Source: Actinoallomurus sp963850195
GTDB taxonomy: Bacteria; Actinomycetota; Actinomycetes; Streptosporangiales; Streptosporangiaceae
Direction of reading: 5' to 3'
DNA length: 64,000 nucleotides
Assembly (NCBI GenBank): GCA_963850195.1
Contig: CAWKKD010000005.1
Coordinates: 2,666,001-2,730,000 of the forward strand
Each line of letters opens with the position of its first letter. Positions within the stretch are counted from its first letter, which is position 1. A program made the position numbers and the translations under genes. The notes under the pieces are model-generated. The model had not been told where the DNA came from and did no database searches. It saw only the letters and a program-made list of their open reading frames with translations. Of the stretch, positions 34,493-42,848 are shown piece by piece.

Positions 34493-34879
34493 TCATCCTT
34501 CCGTCACTGTGGTCATCGGGCTGGCGTCTTCCTGGTCACGGCCCTCTTCCCGGCGGAACGACTCGTAGATGTCGAGAAGCACTTGCTTCTGCCGTTCCGA
34601 CAGTGACACATCCGTGCGGATCGCGGCCTGCACGTCCGTCTCGGTCTCTCGGTCCTCGAGGATCCCCGCCTGCACGTAGAGAACCTCGGCGGAGATGCGC
34701 AGACCCTTCGCGATCTGCTGCAAGATCTCCGCGCTCGGTTTGCGCAATCCTCGCTCGACCTGGCTCAGGTACGGGTTCGAAACACCCGTGACCTCGGCCA
34801 GCTGGCGCAACGAGACCTTGGCCCGCTGGCGCTGCTCTCGGATGTACTCCCCGATGGAGCCGACTTTGGAAGTCGCCAT
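34493..34879 (-). CDS. XRE family transcriptional regulator
   Basis: This 128-residue regulator has a lambda-repressor-type helix-turn-helix (about 9-65): IREQRQRAKVSLRQLAEVTG, SNPYLSQVERGLRKPS and LRISAEVLYVQAGI. A helical C-terminus follows. It is directly upstream of the HBHA-like gene on the same transcript. A perfect dyad 21 bases before its start codon suggests it represses itself. Confidence 0.92.
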   Translation of the reverse strand: MATSKVGSIGEYIREQRQRAKVSLRQLAEVTGVSNPYLSQVERGLRKPSAEILQQIAKGLRISAEVLYVQAGILEDRETETDVQAAIRTDVSLSERQKQVLLDIYESFRREEGRDQEDASPMTTVTEG

Positions 34880-34900
34880 ATGTCTACTGTGCGACTCATT

Positions 34901-34916
34901 GCTTGCTATTGCAAGC
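34901..34916. promoter_or_regulatory. GCTTGC-N4-GCAAGC operator before the XRE gene
   Basis: GCTTGC (34901-34906) and GCAAGC (34911-34916) form a perfect dyad with a TATT spacer, and a further GCAAGC half-site lies at 34923-34928. The stretch is AT-richer than its surroundings and lies just upstream of the XRE start at 34879. It is a likely autoregulatory site. Confidence 0.65.
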
Positions 34917-34973
34917 GGAGGAGCAAGCACTTGGGGGTGAGACGAGTCACAGCCCTCCACCTGGGGGTTCCTC

Positions 34974-35954
34974 TCAGGAGACATCGGACGAAGGTGCGGT
35001 CCACGTGTTGCACGCCGACAGGACGTGGTCACGGAAGCCGCGCGCCACCCAGCCCGCGTAGTGCTGCCCGGAACCGTGGTCGCGCTCGGCGGAGCCCTGC
35101 GGATCGTCGCCGCGGGCCCGTACATCGGTCATCAGCGCGCGGTACTGCCGCTCCGTCATCGGCAACGCGCGCCGCTCGGCGGACAGGAAGACCCCGGCGA
35201 AGCACTGCGCCTGCAACTCGATGCGGCGGCTCGCCTCGGAACGTGCGCCGAGGCCGCCCGAGGCCATCAGCGAGTGCCCGTACTCGAGGATGCCCGCGTC
35301 CTCCTGGACGTGGTGCCCGTACTCGTGCGCGATCACCCGCGCGTACACCGCGTAGTGCGAGACCGGCTCGCCGCCCGCCGTGTCCACGACGTTGGTGAGA
35401 CCGACGTACATCGTGTCGTTGGACGGGCAGTAGAACGCCGAGGCGCCGGGGGCCGGATAGGACCCGCACGGGCTGCTTCCCGGCGTGCTCCAAAAGACCC
35501 GCTGCGGCGGCGTGAACCCGTGGACACCGGCCCGCGTGAACTGGCGGGACCAGGACGCGTCCAGGCAGTCCGACAGGGTGTCCAGGAACACCTGCATCGA
35601 GCGCTCGTCGTCCTCGACGATCTTCGGCAGCCGGCATCCGACGGCGGCGGGCGCGCCGCTGCGGTAGAGCGGACCGGAGACCGCCGCCGTACGGCTCCCA
35701 GCGTGCAGCCGGGTGCCCGAGCCGGCGACGCGGGCGGCGCGCCCGACTCCGGCGATGGTGAACGCCACGACCGCCACCACGGCCAGCGCCGCGGCGCCGC
35801 CGAGCACGCTGACGATGACGCCGCCCGCGGTGCGTCTGGGGCGGCTTCTCGGCCGCCGGTACCCGTACCCCTGCACTGCCGGATCCCACGACCGGGGCGG
35901 CGCACCCTGTCGCGCCATGCCACCGGTCGAGGACGACCGAAACGAACCTGCCAC
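34974..35954 (-). CDS. Neutral zinc metallopeptidase (YpfJ-like)
   Basis: This 326-residue membrane-anchored protease starts at a GTG. An Arg-rich N-terminus and a membrane segment (about 44-68) precede an outer catalytic domain. The zinc motif is VIAHEYGHHVQ near residue 207, with SRRIELQAQCFAGVFL supplying the third ligand region. AFYCPSNDTMYVGL is also typical. Cys pairs suggest an extracytoplasmic fold. Substrates are unknown. It is divergent from the DUF2207 gene. Confidence 0.9.
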   Translation of the reverse strand: MAGSFRSSSTGGMARQGAPPRSWDPAVQGYGYRRPRSRPRRTAGGVIVSVLGGAAALAVVAVVAFTIAGVGRAARVAGSGTRLHAGSRTAAVSGPLYRSGAPAAVGCRLPKIVEDDERSMQVFLDTLSDCLDASWSRQFTRAGVHGFTPPQRVFWSTPGSSPCGSYPAPGASAFYCPSNDTMYVGLTNVVDTAGGEPVSHYAVYARVIAHEYGHHVQEDAGILEYGHSLMASGGLGARSEASRRIELQAQCFAGVFLSAERRALPMTERQYRALMTDVRARGDDPQGSAERDHGSGQHYAGWVARGFRDHVLSACNTWTAPSSDVS

Positions 35955-36102
35955 TGCGTACCCCCGCGTGCGCGTTCGCCCCGCGCGGTGGGGAGGCGAC
36001 CGCGACCAGAATCATCGCATAGGCCGGAATTAGCGTGCCGCCGTATCTGCGCCGCTGATCAGGCCTATAACGGTCAACCGTTCCCCGCTACGCTGTGCGC
36101 CC

Positions 36103-37740
36103 ATGCTGGTTCGCACGCGGTTCCTGGTCGCTTCGGCCATCGCCATCGGGCTCGTCGCCTCCGCCGCTCCGGCCTTCGCCGGCTCCGGCCAGATCACCGA
36201 CGACGAGATCGCCCTGACCATCGCCCCCGACGGCACGCTGCGGGCGAACGAGACGGTGACCTTCCAGGGCGCGCCACCCCACCGGACCTTCGTCGACCGC
36301 AGGCACATCGACGACCGCCGCGACCGGCGCTTCGAGATCGACGATCTGAAGGGCGCCTCACTCGACGCCGACGACCCGATCATCAGCCTGCACGGGAGCG
36401 GGACCGCGCGGCTCAGCTACACGGTCAGGGGGACCGTCGACGAGCTGCGGGACGGCCAGGAGCTCGACTGGGTGGCCGCCGGCGGCTGGAACGTCCCGGT
36501 CGCCCAGACCCGAGTGACCGTCACGTCCGGCGCCGCCGTACGCAACCTGAACTGCTTCGCCGGCGAGCTGACCAGCATGGTCGGCTGCACCCAGTTCTTC
36601 ACGAACCACACCCACGTACAGGCGGAGTTCCGGCAGCAGGACCTGCAGCCCGGTGAGTTCCTGACCATCGTGATCGGCTACCCGCCGGGGACCACGAAGG
36701 CCGCTCCCCTGTACGAACGCCGCCACACGGTCGCCACCGCGTTCACGGTCAACGCGGTCACCGGCTCCGCCCTCCTCGGCCTGCTGATCCTCCTGCTCGG
36801 TGGCGTCGGCCTGCTGTACTCCACCCGAGGCCGCGACGCCCGCATCGTCAGCCGCAAGGCCGTCGAGGGCGACCACGCTCCGGTCGACGACGGGGAGTTC
36901 ACACCCCCGGACGGCGTACGGCCCGGCCAGATCGGCACCCTCATCGACGAGCAGGCCGACGTCATCGACGTCACCGCCACCATCATCGACCTGGCCGTAC
37001 GCGGCTTCCTGCTGATCGAGGAGCTGTCGCGCGAGACGTACGGGCGGCTCGACTGGGCGCTCCGGCGTCTGGAGGGCCCCACGGAGGAGCTGCTGCCGTA
37101 CGAGCGGGTGCTCTACGACGCCCTGTTCGCCGGCCGCGACACGGTCCGGCTGTCCGAGCTGGACGGCACGTTCGCGGGCGAACTCGCGGCCGTACGCGGC
37201 GCGCTCTACGAGGACGTCGTACGCGAGGGCTGGTTCGCCCGCCGGCCCGACTCCGAACGCACCCGCTGGACGACGACCGGCAGCGTCCTCGCCGGGATCG
37301 GCGTGATCGGCACGGTCTCGCTCGCGCTCTCCACCGACCTGGCGCTGATCGGCCTCGCCCTGATCATCGCGGGCGCCGCCCTGGCCGCCGGCGGACGCCA
37401 CATGCCGGCCAAGACCACCCGCGGCGCGACCGTACTCGCCCACACGCTCGGCTTCCGCGCCCATCTCTACCGCGGTGAGGCCCCCGACGCCCCTGCCGGG
37501 GACCGGGTCGCGCTCTTCTCCCGCTACCTCCCGTACGCGGTGGTGTTCGACTCGGTCCCGCGCTGGGCCGCGACCGTCGCCGACGTCGGCTCCGGCAACG
37601 GCGAACCCGCCGACAACCTCTACTGGTACGAGGGCCCGGCCGAGTGGGACCTCTCGAACTTCGCCGAGTCGATGCGCAGCTTCACCCTCACCACGTCCGG
37701 CGCGATCTCCGCCTCCCGCCAGTTCCGCGGCCTCTCCTAG
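36103..37740 (+). CDS. DUF2207 domain membrane protein
   Basis: This 545-residue protein has a signal peptide (about 1-26, ending AFAGSG). An N-terminal beta-rich DUF2207 domain (about 27-205) contains GTLRANETVTFQGAP and FVDRRHIDDRRDRRFEI. A membrane helix lies at about 216-238, a cytoplasmic winged-helix-like part (about 270-400) includes DEQADVIDVTATIIDLAVRG, and a helix pair follows at about 408-435. Function is unknown, although the family is widespread in actinobacteria. No partner is evident. Confidence 0.88.
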   Translation: MLVRTRFLVASAIAIGLVASAAPAFAGSGQITDDEIALTIAPDGTLRANETVTFQGAPPHRTFVDRRHIDDRRDRRFEIDDLKGASLDADDPIISLHGSGTARLSYTVRGTVDELRDGQELDWVAAGGWNVPVAQTRVTVTSGAAVRNLNCFAGELTSMVGCTQFFTNHTHVQAEFRQQDLQPGEFLTIVIGYPPGTTKAAPLYERRHTVATAFTVNAVTGSALLGLLILLLGGVGLLYSTRGRDARIVSRKAVEGDHAPVDDGEFTPPDGVRPGQIGTLIDEQADVIDVTATIIDLAVRGFLLIEELSRETYGRLDWALRRLEGPTEELLPYERVLYDALFAGRDTVRLSELDGTFAGELAAVRGALYEDVVREGWFARRPDSERTRWTTTGSVLAGIGVIGTVSLALSTDLALIGLALIIAGAALAAGGRHMPAKTTRGATVLAHTLGFRAHLYRGEAPDAPAGDRVALFSRYLPYAVVFDSVPRWAATVADVGSGNGEPADNLYWYEGPAEWDLSNFAESMRSFTLTTSGAISASRQFRGLS

Positions 37741-37964
37741 AACCATCGGCTGCCGTGGTCCGGGCGCCCCGCCCGACGGGCCTTGCCGCCTTTACTAACT
37801 CCCAAACGCCACAAACACGGTTATTCGGGAAATGTCAGCTTTGTGAGGAGCTTACCCTCACATTGTGGTGCGACATGATCAGAGCGGGATACTGGGACTG
37901 TAGCGAACCACGAGAGCGTCGTTATTTGAGCGTCTCGTGCCATTCCTGGTGACAAGGAGACGAC
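37741..37964 (+). promoter_or_regulatory. Leader region of the His-rich gene: dyad and 5' hairpin
   Basis: This 224-base gap has no gene. TGTGAGG (37842-37848) and CCTCACA (37856-37862) form a perfect dyad with a 7-base spacer, a candidate operator. Further down, CACGAGA (37909-37915) pairs with TCTCGTG (37933-37939), which would place a hairpin in the leader RNA before the AAGGAG ribosome site of the next gene. The stretch is AT-richer than average. Confidence 0.5.
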
Positions 37965-38243
37965 GTGCGAATTGCAAAAAGCGCTGCCGCCGCCCTGGTG
38001 ACCGCTGCCGCGGCCTGCACACTGTTCACCGGCTCCCCGGCCTTCGCGCAGGGAAGCATCGCCGTGCCAGAAGCAGGCCATGCCGCCGTCACGCAGGCCC
38101 AGGCCGGCACCCTGACGGCGAGTGACCATCGGCGTCACCGCCGGCACCACCGCCATCACGGCCGCCACCACCGCAGGCACCACCGCCACCACCGCCACCA
38201 TCACCACCACCGCGGCCATCACCACCACGGCCACATGCGATGA
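37965..38243 (+). CDS. Small secreted histidine-rich protein
   Basis: This 92-residue protein starts at a GTG five bases after AAGGAGACGAC. A Sec signal peptide (about 1-28, ending SPAFAQ) precedes a short acidic linker. A C-terminal tail of about 37 residues (from 55) is almost only His, Arg and Gly, with runs such as RHHHHHRGHHHH. Such tails bind zinc, nickel or copper, so an extracellular metal-binding or buffering role is inferred. A dyad and a leader hairpin upstream suggest regulation. The tail is encoded by simple CAC/CGC-rich sequence but the frame is clearly real. Confidence 0.8.
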   Translation: MRIAKSAAAALVTAAAACTLFTGSPAFAQGSIAVPEAGHAAVTQAQAGTLTASDHRRHRRHHRHHGRHHRRHHRHHRHHHHHRGHHHHGHMR

Positions 38244-38300
38244 CCCGAGACTGAATTCTCCTCCGGGCTTATCGGCCCACGACGAGTTCTGCCTCACACA

Positions 38301-38331
38301 CCGGGCGCCGGAAGAAAGCCACGGCGCCCGG
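38301..38331. terminator. 10-bp perfect hairpin between convergent genes
   Basis: CCGGGCGCCG at 38301-38310 pairs perfectly with 38322-38331. It lies between the His-rich gene stop and the stop of the convergent asparaginase gene at 38341, so it may terminate both. Confidence 0.75.
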
Positions 38332-38340
38332 CCCAATGCG

Positions 38341-39264
38341 TTAAAGCCCCACCGCGCGTACGGCGCCGACCGTCATGTCGCCACCGTGCAGCGGCACGGT
38401 CGCCAATTCATCGGGAATGGTGTCGGCACCGAGCGCGCGAAGGATCGCGACGGTCACCGGTGTACGGGCCCGCATCGCCCCATCATCGATCTTGATGGCC
38501 CCGGCGCGGCCGTCCGCGAACGCGAAGGCGTCGATGCCCTCCGCCCCGCACTTGACGAGCAGCCCTGGCACGGCGTTCATGAGCCTGCGCTCCTCGCGGT
38601 CGGTGCCGGAGGTCCACTCGGCGTGCGTGCGCATCGCGTCGGCGACCCGGCGTTCGGGCGTGCCGGGCGCGGCGAGCACGATGGCGCGGAAGGCCCGCGC
38701 GATCCCGGTCAGCGAGACGGCGAACAGCGGCGCGCCGCAGCCGTCGATGCCGGTCGCCGCGATCTCGTCGCCGGTCAGCTCGGACACGGTCTCGCGTACG
38801 GCGGTCTGGAGCGGGTGGCCCGGGTCGAGGTAGGAGTCGAGCTGCCAGCCGTGCAGCACGCACGTGGCGAGCATCGCCGCGTGCTTGCCGGAGCAGTTCA
38901 TCCGCAGCCGGGACTTCTCCCGCGTCACGGCGTACTCGAGGTCGAGCGGCCACTGCGGCGGGCAGCGCAGGTCGTCCTCGGTCAGCCCGACGCCGGCAAG
39001 GATCCTGCGCACGCCGTCGACGTGGAAGTCCTCCCCGGAATGGCTGGCCGACGAGAGCGCGAGCAGCTCGCCGCCGAGGCCGAGCCCGAGGCGCATCATC
39101 GCGACCGCCTGGATCGGCTTGTTGGCCGACCGGGGAAAGACAGGATCATCCGGCGATCCGAGCCGTAGGGCCGGAGAGCCGTCGCAGGCCAGTACGGACA
39201 CCGAACCGCGATGCCGGGACTCCACGAATCCGGAGCGTTCAACCTCGGCGAGGACGGGATTCAT
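38341..39264 (-). CDS. L-asparaginase II family protein
   Basis: This 307-residue protein belongs to the rhizobial-type (thermolabile) asparaginase family, not the bacterial type I/II fold. Blocks include FVESRHRGSVSVLACDG, VFPRSANKPIQAVAMM, SSASHSGEDFHVDGVR, RMNCSGKHAAMLATC and GIDGCGAPLFAVSL. It is predicted to hydrolyse asparagine to aspartate and ammonia in the cytoplasm. The BKACE gene lies 18 bases upstream on the same strand, so the two are probably cotranscribed. Confidence 0.9.
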   Translation of the reverse strand: MNPVLAEVERSGFVESRHRGSVSVLACDGSPALRLGSPDDPVFPRSANKPIQAVAMMRLGLGLGGELLALSSASHSGEDFHVDGVRRILAGVGLTEDDLRCPPQWPLDLEYAVTREKSRLRMNCSGKHAAMLATCVLHGWQLDSYLDPGHPLQTAVRETVSELTGDEIAATGIDGCGAPLFAVSLTGIARAFRAIVLAAPGTPERRVADAMRTHAEWTSGTDREERRLMNAVPGLLVKCGAEGIDAFAFADGRAGAIKIDDGAMRARTPVTVAILRALGADTIPDELATVPLHGGDMTVGAVRAVGL

Positions 39265-39282
39265 CTTCCCCCCTTCTTTGGC

Positions 39283-40107
39283 TCAGCGTTTCTTCACGCC
39301 CAGGAACGAACGAGCATCCTGGGGGGACATCGGCTCACGCTGGGCGATACGCGCCAGCACGGCCGCACGCTCGACCAACTGAGCGTTCGCGGTCACCGGC
39401 TGGCCTTTGACGTAGGTCAGCGTATCCTCCATGCCCACGCGCAGGTGGCCGCCGGCCGACAGCGCGGCGTACATCACGGGCAGGCTGGTACGCCCGATCC
39501 CGGTGGCGGACCACGTCGCGCCCTCCGGCAGCGCGTCGACGGCGGCGACGAGCGACCGTACGTCGCCCGGAATCCCCCCGGGCACGCCCATCACAAGATC
39601 GCAGTGGACGCGTCCGCCGTACGGCGCCCCGAACTTGTCGAGCAGGCGGTGCAGCGAGGCGATCTGGCCCAGGTCGAACAACTCGAACTCCGGAACGATC
39701 TCCAGCGCCTGCGTGCGCTGGTAGAGCTCGACCATGAACGGCCAGGGGTTCATGAACACGTCGTCGCCGAAGTTGACCGTGCCGCACGTGAGCGAACAGC
39801 CGTCCGGCGCGGCGTCCAGCACCCGCAGCCGGTGCTCGTACGGGTCGGTGACGGCGCCGCCCGTGGACAGCTGCACGATGAGATCGGTGCTCTCACGTAC
39901 GGCCGCGACCGTGTCCCGAAGGCGCTCCAGGTCCAGCGTCGGCCGGGCGTCGGCGTCGCGGATGTGGATGTGGATGACGGCGGCGCCGGCCTCCTGACAC
40001 TCCTTCGCGGTCTGCACGAGCTCTTCCAAGGTGACCGGTAGCGCCGGGGCGTCGGCCTTTTCGGTCTCGGCGCCGGTCGGCGCAATGGTTATCAAGGTGT
40101 TCGCCAT
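39283..40107 (-). CDS. BKACE family (DUF849) beta-keto acid cleavage enzyme
   Basis: This 274-residue TIM-barrel enzyme condenses a beta-keto acid with acetyl-CoA and yields acetoacetate and a new acyl-CoA. The zinc site is IHIHIRD near residue 49; LSTGGAVTD and EFELFDLG are conserved further on. The particular keto acid used cannot be deduced. The ATG at 40107 (MANTLITIAPTGAE) gives the usual start; a second ATG three codons upstream is possible. It precedes the asparaginase gene, hinting at an amino-acid catabolic unit. Confidence 0.88.
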   Translation of the reverse strand: MANTLITIAPTGAETEKADAPALPVTLEELVQTAKECQEAGAAVIHIHIRDADARPTLDLERLRDTVAAVRESTDLIVQLSTGGAVTDPYEHRLRVLDAAPDGCSLTCGTVNFGDDVFMNPWPFMVELYQRTQALEIVPEFELFDLGQIASLHRLLDKFGAPYGGRVHCDLVMGVPGGIPGDVRSLVAAVDALPEGATWSATGIGRTSLPVMYAALSAGGHLRVGMEDTLTYVKGQPVTANAQLVERAAVLARIAQREPMSPQDARSFLGVKKR

Positions 40108-40206
40108 GGACGACATGATTTCAAGCGGATGCCCACTTTGGCGAGAGGATCTTTCGTTCGGCCCGGTCGGGGCGCGTGATTCGCCGATGCGGCAGAATGC
40201 CCTCTC

Positions 40207-40647
40207 GTGCGAGCTGTGGTGCAGCGGGTGAGCGAGGCGAGCGTGACCGTCGGCGGCGAGGTCGTCGGCGCGATCAACGAACCGGGTCTGATGGTCCTCG
40301 TCGGGGTGACCCACGACGACACGCCCGCGCAGGCGAGCCGGCTCGCCGCCAAGCTGTGGGGACTACGGATCTTCGACGGCGGCGCGAACGGCGCGGAGGC
40401 GTCCTGCTCCGACCTTGGCGCCCCGCTGCTGGTCATCAGCCAGTTCACGCTCTACGGCGACACGCGCAAGGGCCGGCGGCCGTCCTGGATCGCCGCCGCG
40501 CCCGGCCCGGTCGCCGAACCGCTCGTCGACGAGGTCGTCGCGGCGCTGCGGCGCTCGGGCGCACGCGTGGAGACCGGGGTGTTCGGCGCCGACATGAAGG
40601 TCGCACTGATCAACGACGGGCCGATCACCCTGGTCCTCGAGGTCTGA
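40207..40647 (+). CDS. dtd: D-aminoacyl-tRNA deacylase
   Basis: Dtd removes D-amino acids, and glycine from tRNA-Ala, from mischarged tRNAs. The protein has 146 residues, the normal size. It starts at a GTG with RAVVQRVSEASVTV. The two active-site motifs are SQFTLYGD near residue 79 and NDGPITLVL at the C-terminus (the cross-subunit GP motif). It is the third proofreading gene in this window, after alaS and alaX. Confidence 0.96.
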   Translation: MRAVVQRVSEASVTVGGEVVGAINEPGLMVLVGVTHDDTPAQASRLAAKLWGLRIFDGGANGAEASCSDLGAPLLVISQFTLYGDTRKGRRPSWIAAAPGPVAEPLVDEVVAALRRSGARVETGVFGADMKVALINDGPITLVLEV

Positions 40648-40656
40648 GCGGGCCCG

Positions 40657-41109
40657 TCAGTGGGCCAGGCCCACCACGGCGCCGATGATCGAGACGACCG
40701 TCCCCAGCGCGGCCAGGGCCAGGATGGTCCGGTCGTTCTCCGGGAGCCGGCCACGTACCTCCGGCGCGTAGACGACCACACCCGTGTCACGGTTGGGGTC
40801 GAACGCCGGCGCACGGCGGAACGGGTTGCGGATGCCGGCCGCACCCCAGAGCGCCTCGTTCTTGACCTGCTGGTGCGCCGCCGAGCACGCGAAGGCCCGT
40901 CCGCGTACGGGCTCGTGGCAGGAGAGCCCTTCCCGCGTCGTGATCCGGCAGAGGATCGGGGTCAGCGACAGCTCATAGAGCGACCACACGAGCAGGGTGA
41001 GCAGGCCGACGCGCCAGGAGTGCACTAACACCGCCGCCGCGCCCGCCACGACGAACCCGATCCACCAGACATAGCCGGGCTCGCGCCATCGTCTCCGCCG
41101 TCGCCCCAT
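40657..41109 (-). CDS. Small membrane protein of unknown function
   Basis: This 150-residue protein has an Arg-rich N-terminus, a two-helix hairpin (about 14-50), and a middle part with Cys residues (TPILCRITTREGLSCHEPVRGRAFACSA region) that looks like a conserved motif rather than random sequence. A C-terminal helix lies at about 125-148. The ATG at 41109 follows GGAAAGGG. I do not recognise the family. It converges on dtd, nine bases beyond its stop. Confidence 0.7.
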   Translation of the reverse strand: MGRRRRRWREPGYVWWIGFVVAGAAAVLVHSWRVGLLTLLVWSLYELSLTPILCRITTREGLSCHEPVRGRAFACSAAHQQVKNEALWGAAGIRNPFRRAPAFDPNRDTGVVVYAPEVRGRLPENDRTILALAALGTVVSIIGAVVGLAH

Positions 41110-41210
41110 GTTCCCTTTCCTCGCCGAGGTCGCCGATGCACCATCCGACGGAGAAGACATTCCCATGAGCGCCGCCAATTATGATCTTGTTTGTGTGACG
41201 GATTACCGCA

Positions 41211-42173
41211 TTATCGGCGACGAAGGTCGATCTTGACGGCGGAACCGGTATCCGGCGAGACGATGACCTCCTGCGAGGCCGCGACGCCACCGGCCAGAAG
41301 CGTCTCCTCGACCGGCACGTTGCGCTTGATCATCCCGAGCGCGATCGGGCCCAGCTCGTAGTGGCGGGCCGCCGAGCCGACGAACCCGACCGTACGTCCG
41401 CCCAGCTCAAGCGGGTCGCCGTGGGCCGGCAGGTGGTCGACGCTCCCGTCGAGGTGGAGGAAGACCAGCCGCCGCGGGGGGCGGCCGAGGTTGTGCACCC
41501 GAGCGACCGTCTCCTGGCCGCGGTAGCAGCCCTTGTTGAGGTGGACCGCGGTCTCGATCCAGCCGGCCTCGTGCGGGATGGTCCGGTGGTCGGTGTCCAG
41601 ACCCGGCCGCGGCCGGTACGCGGCGATGCGCAGCGCCTCGTACGCCCACAGCCCTGCCGGGCGGACGCCCCAGTCACGTGTGAGCTCCTCGCGCGGAATG
41701 ATCAGCCCGTCCGTCGTCACGAGCGCGCCCGCGGGCGGCTCGGCGCCGTGGATGGTGACGACCGCGTACGACGCGGACTCGTCGGTGACCTCCACCTGCA
41801 TCATGAACCGCATCTTGTCGAGGAACGCCGCGAGTTCGGCGGCCGTACCCGGCTCGACGTGCGCCCAGACGGCCGTGCCGTCGTCGACGAGGGCGAGGTG
41901 GTGCTCGACGTGCCCGTGCGGGCTGAGCAGCAGCGCCTCGGTCGGAGAGTAGGGCGCCAGCGACTCGAGGTGCTGGCTGGTCAGGCTGTGCAGGTAGCGG
42001 TGCCGGTCCGCGCCGGCGATGCGTACGACGCCGCGGTTGCTCCGGTCCACGAAGGCGGCGCCGGTCGCGAGCGCGCGTTGTTCGGCGGAGGGCTCGCCGT
42101 AGTGCGCGGCGACCTCGGCGTCGGGCGGGTCGGCCGGTACGGCTCCGTGTGTGCTCAGAAGCGGGCTCTCCAT
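41211..42173 (-). CDS. ygfZ: Folate-binding YgfZ/IbaG-type protein
   Basis: This 320-residue aminomethyltransferase-like protein helps build or repair iron-sulfur clusters. The signature KGCYRGQE appears as LNKGCYRGQETVARVHNLG, and YLHSLTSQHLESLAP is an N-terminal family block. Tetrahydrofolate binding is known for the family. It sits next to a Fur-family regulator on the same strand (10 bases downstream of its stop), a conserved pairing in actinobacteria. Confidence 0.93.
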   Translation of the reverse strand: MESPLLSTHGAVPADPPDAEVAAHYGEPSAEQRALATGAAFVDRSNRGVVRIAGADRHRYLHSLTSQHLESLAPYSPTEALLLSPHGHVEHHLALVDDGTAVWAHVEPGTAAELAAFLDKMRFMMQVEVTDESASYAVVTIHGAEPPAGALVTTDGLIIPREELTRDWGVRPAGLWAYEALRIAAYRPRPGLDTDHRTIPHEAGWIETAVHLNKGCYRGQETVARVHNLGRPPRRLVFLHLDGSVDHLPAHGDPLELGGRTVGFVGSAARHYELGPIALGMIKRNVPVEETLLAGGVAASQEVIVSPDTGSAVKIDLRRR

Positions 42174-42183
42174 ACCCGCAAGA

Positions 42184-42600
42184 CTACGTGTCGCGGCAGT
42201 CGCGGCAGCGGCCGTAGACGGTGAGGTGGTGCACGTCCGTCTCGAAGCCGTAGTCCTGCTCCAGGACCTCGACGAGCCCCTTGGCGACCCTCGGCGGCAC
42301 GTCGTAGACCGCGCCGCAGTCGCGGCACACCAGGTGAACGTGGTCGGCCTCGGTGGCGAGGTGATACGTCGGCGGCTTGTGCCCGAGATGGGTGTGCTTG
42401 ACCAGGCCGAGCTGCTCGAGGAGCTCGAGCGTGCGGTAGATCGTGGAGATGTTGACCCCGCTCGCGGTCCGCTGGACCTCGGCGCAGATCTCTTCCGGGG
42501 TGGCGTGCCGCAAGGCCGTCACCGCCTCGAGAACGAGCTGGCGCTGAGGAGTGACGCGATAGCCCTTGGCCCTCAGCTCCTGCTGCCACGGTTGGGTCAC
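42184..42600 (-). CDS. Fur family metalloregulator
   Basis: This 138-residue Fur/Zur-type regulator starts at a GTG. The winged helix (about 1-80) has GYRVTPQRQLVLEAV and GVNISTIYRTLELLEQLGLV. The metal-binding part has EADHVHLVCRDCGAVYDV, and a second Cys pair in GRCRDCRDT completes the structural zinc site. Whether it senses iron, zinc, nickel or peroxide cannot be read from the sequence. It precedes ygfZ, and its 5' end faces a strong divergent transcription unit at 42664. Confidence 0.92.
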   Translation of the reverse strand: MTQPWQQELRAKGYRVTPQRQLVLEAVTALRHATPEEICAEVQRTASGVNISTIYRTLELLEQLGLVKHTHLGHKPPTYHLATEADHVHLVCRDCGAVYDVPPRVAKGLVEVLEQDYGFETDVHHLTVYGRCRDCRDT

Positions 42601-42663
42601 GCCGCCGAGTGTATGTCCCCGCCGTCTCGCGCGCTGGCTTTGATCTCGACGGCGAAAACCCCC

Positions 42664-42692
42664 TTGCCAGGCGCCGCAGGCTGATCTAACTT
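42664..42692 (+). promoter_or_regulatory. Promoter of the small transcript, TTGCCA-N17-TAACTT
   Basis: TTGCCA at 42664-42669 and TAACTT at 42687-42692 are separated by exactly 17 bases, a good match to actinobacterial housekeeping promoters (TTGACA, TAnnnT). The predicted transcription start is near 42699. No other plus-strand gene lies before 43562, so this drives the small RNA that ends at 42917. Confidence 0.65.
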
Positions 42693-42726
42693 GCTGCGTA
42701 AGCGTGAGAGGAGGTGGTCCTGAAGT

Positions 42727-42765
42727 ATGCATAGTACGAGGACTCGTGAGGTGGCTGTCCGCTAG
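42727..42765 (+). CDS. 12-codon ORF in the small transcript
   Basis: The ORF reads MHSTRTREVAVR and ends in TAG. AGGAGGT lies at 42709-42715, eleven bases before the ATG, which is rather long spacing. An overlapping alternative is a 32-codon frame from GTG at 42705 (beginning MRGGGPEVCIVRG), which could be leaderless given a start site near 42699. Either could be translated; conservation in relatives would decide. No function is proposed. Confidence 0.4.
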   Translation: MHSTRTREVAVR

Positions 42766-42848
42766 TCGCCGTCCCGCCTTCGCCCCCATCCGCTTCGGAT
42801 GAGGGCAGCCGGTTGAGGGACTCGACCGGCGAATACCAGGCAGACACC

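Noticed and set aside
38120..38240. CAC/CGC simple repeat as a satellite
   Set aside because: It encodes the His-rich tail of a well-formed secreted protein with signal peptide and ribosome site.
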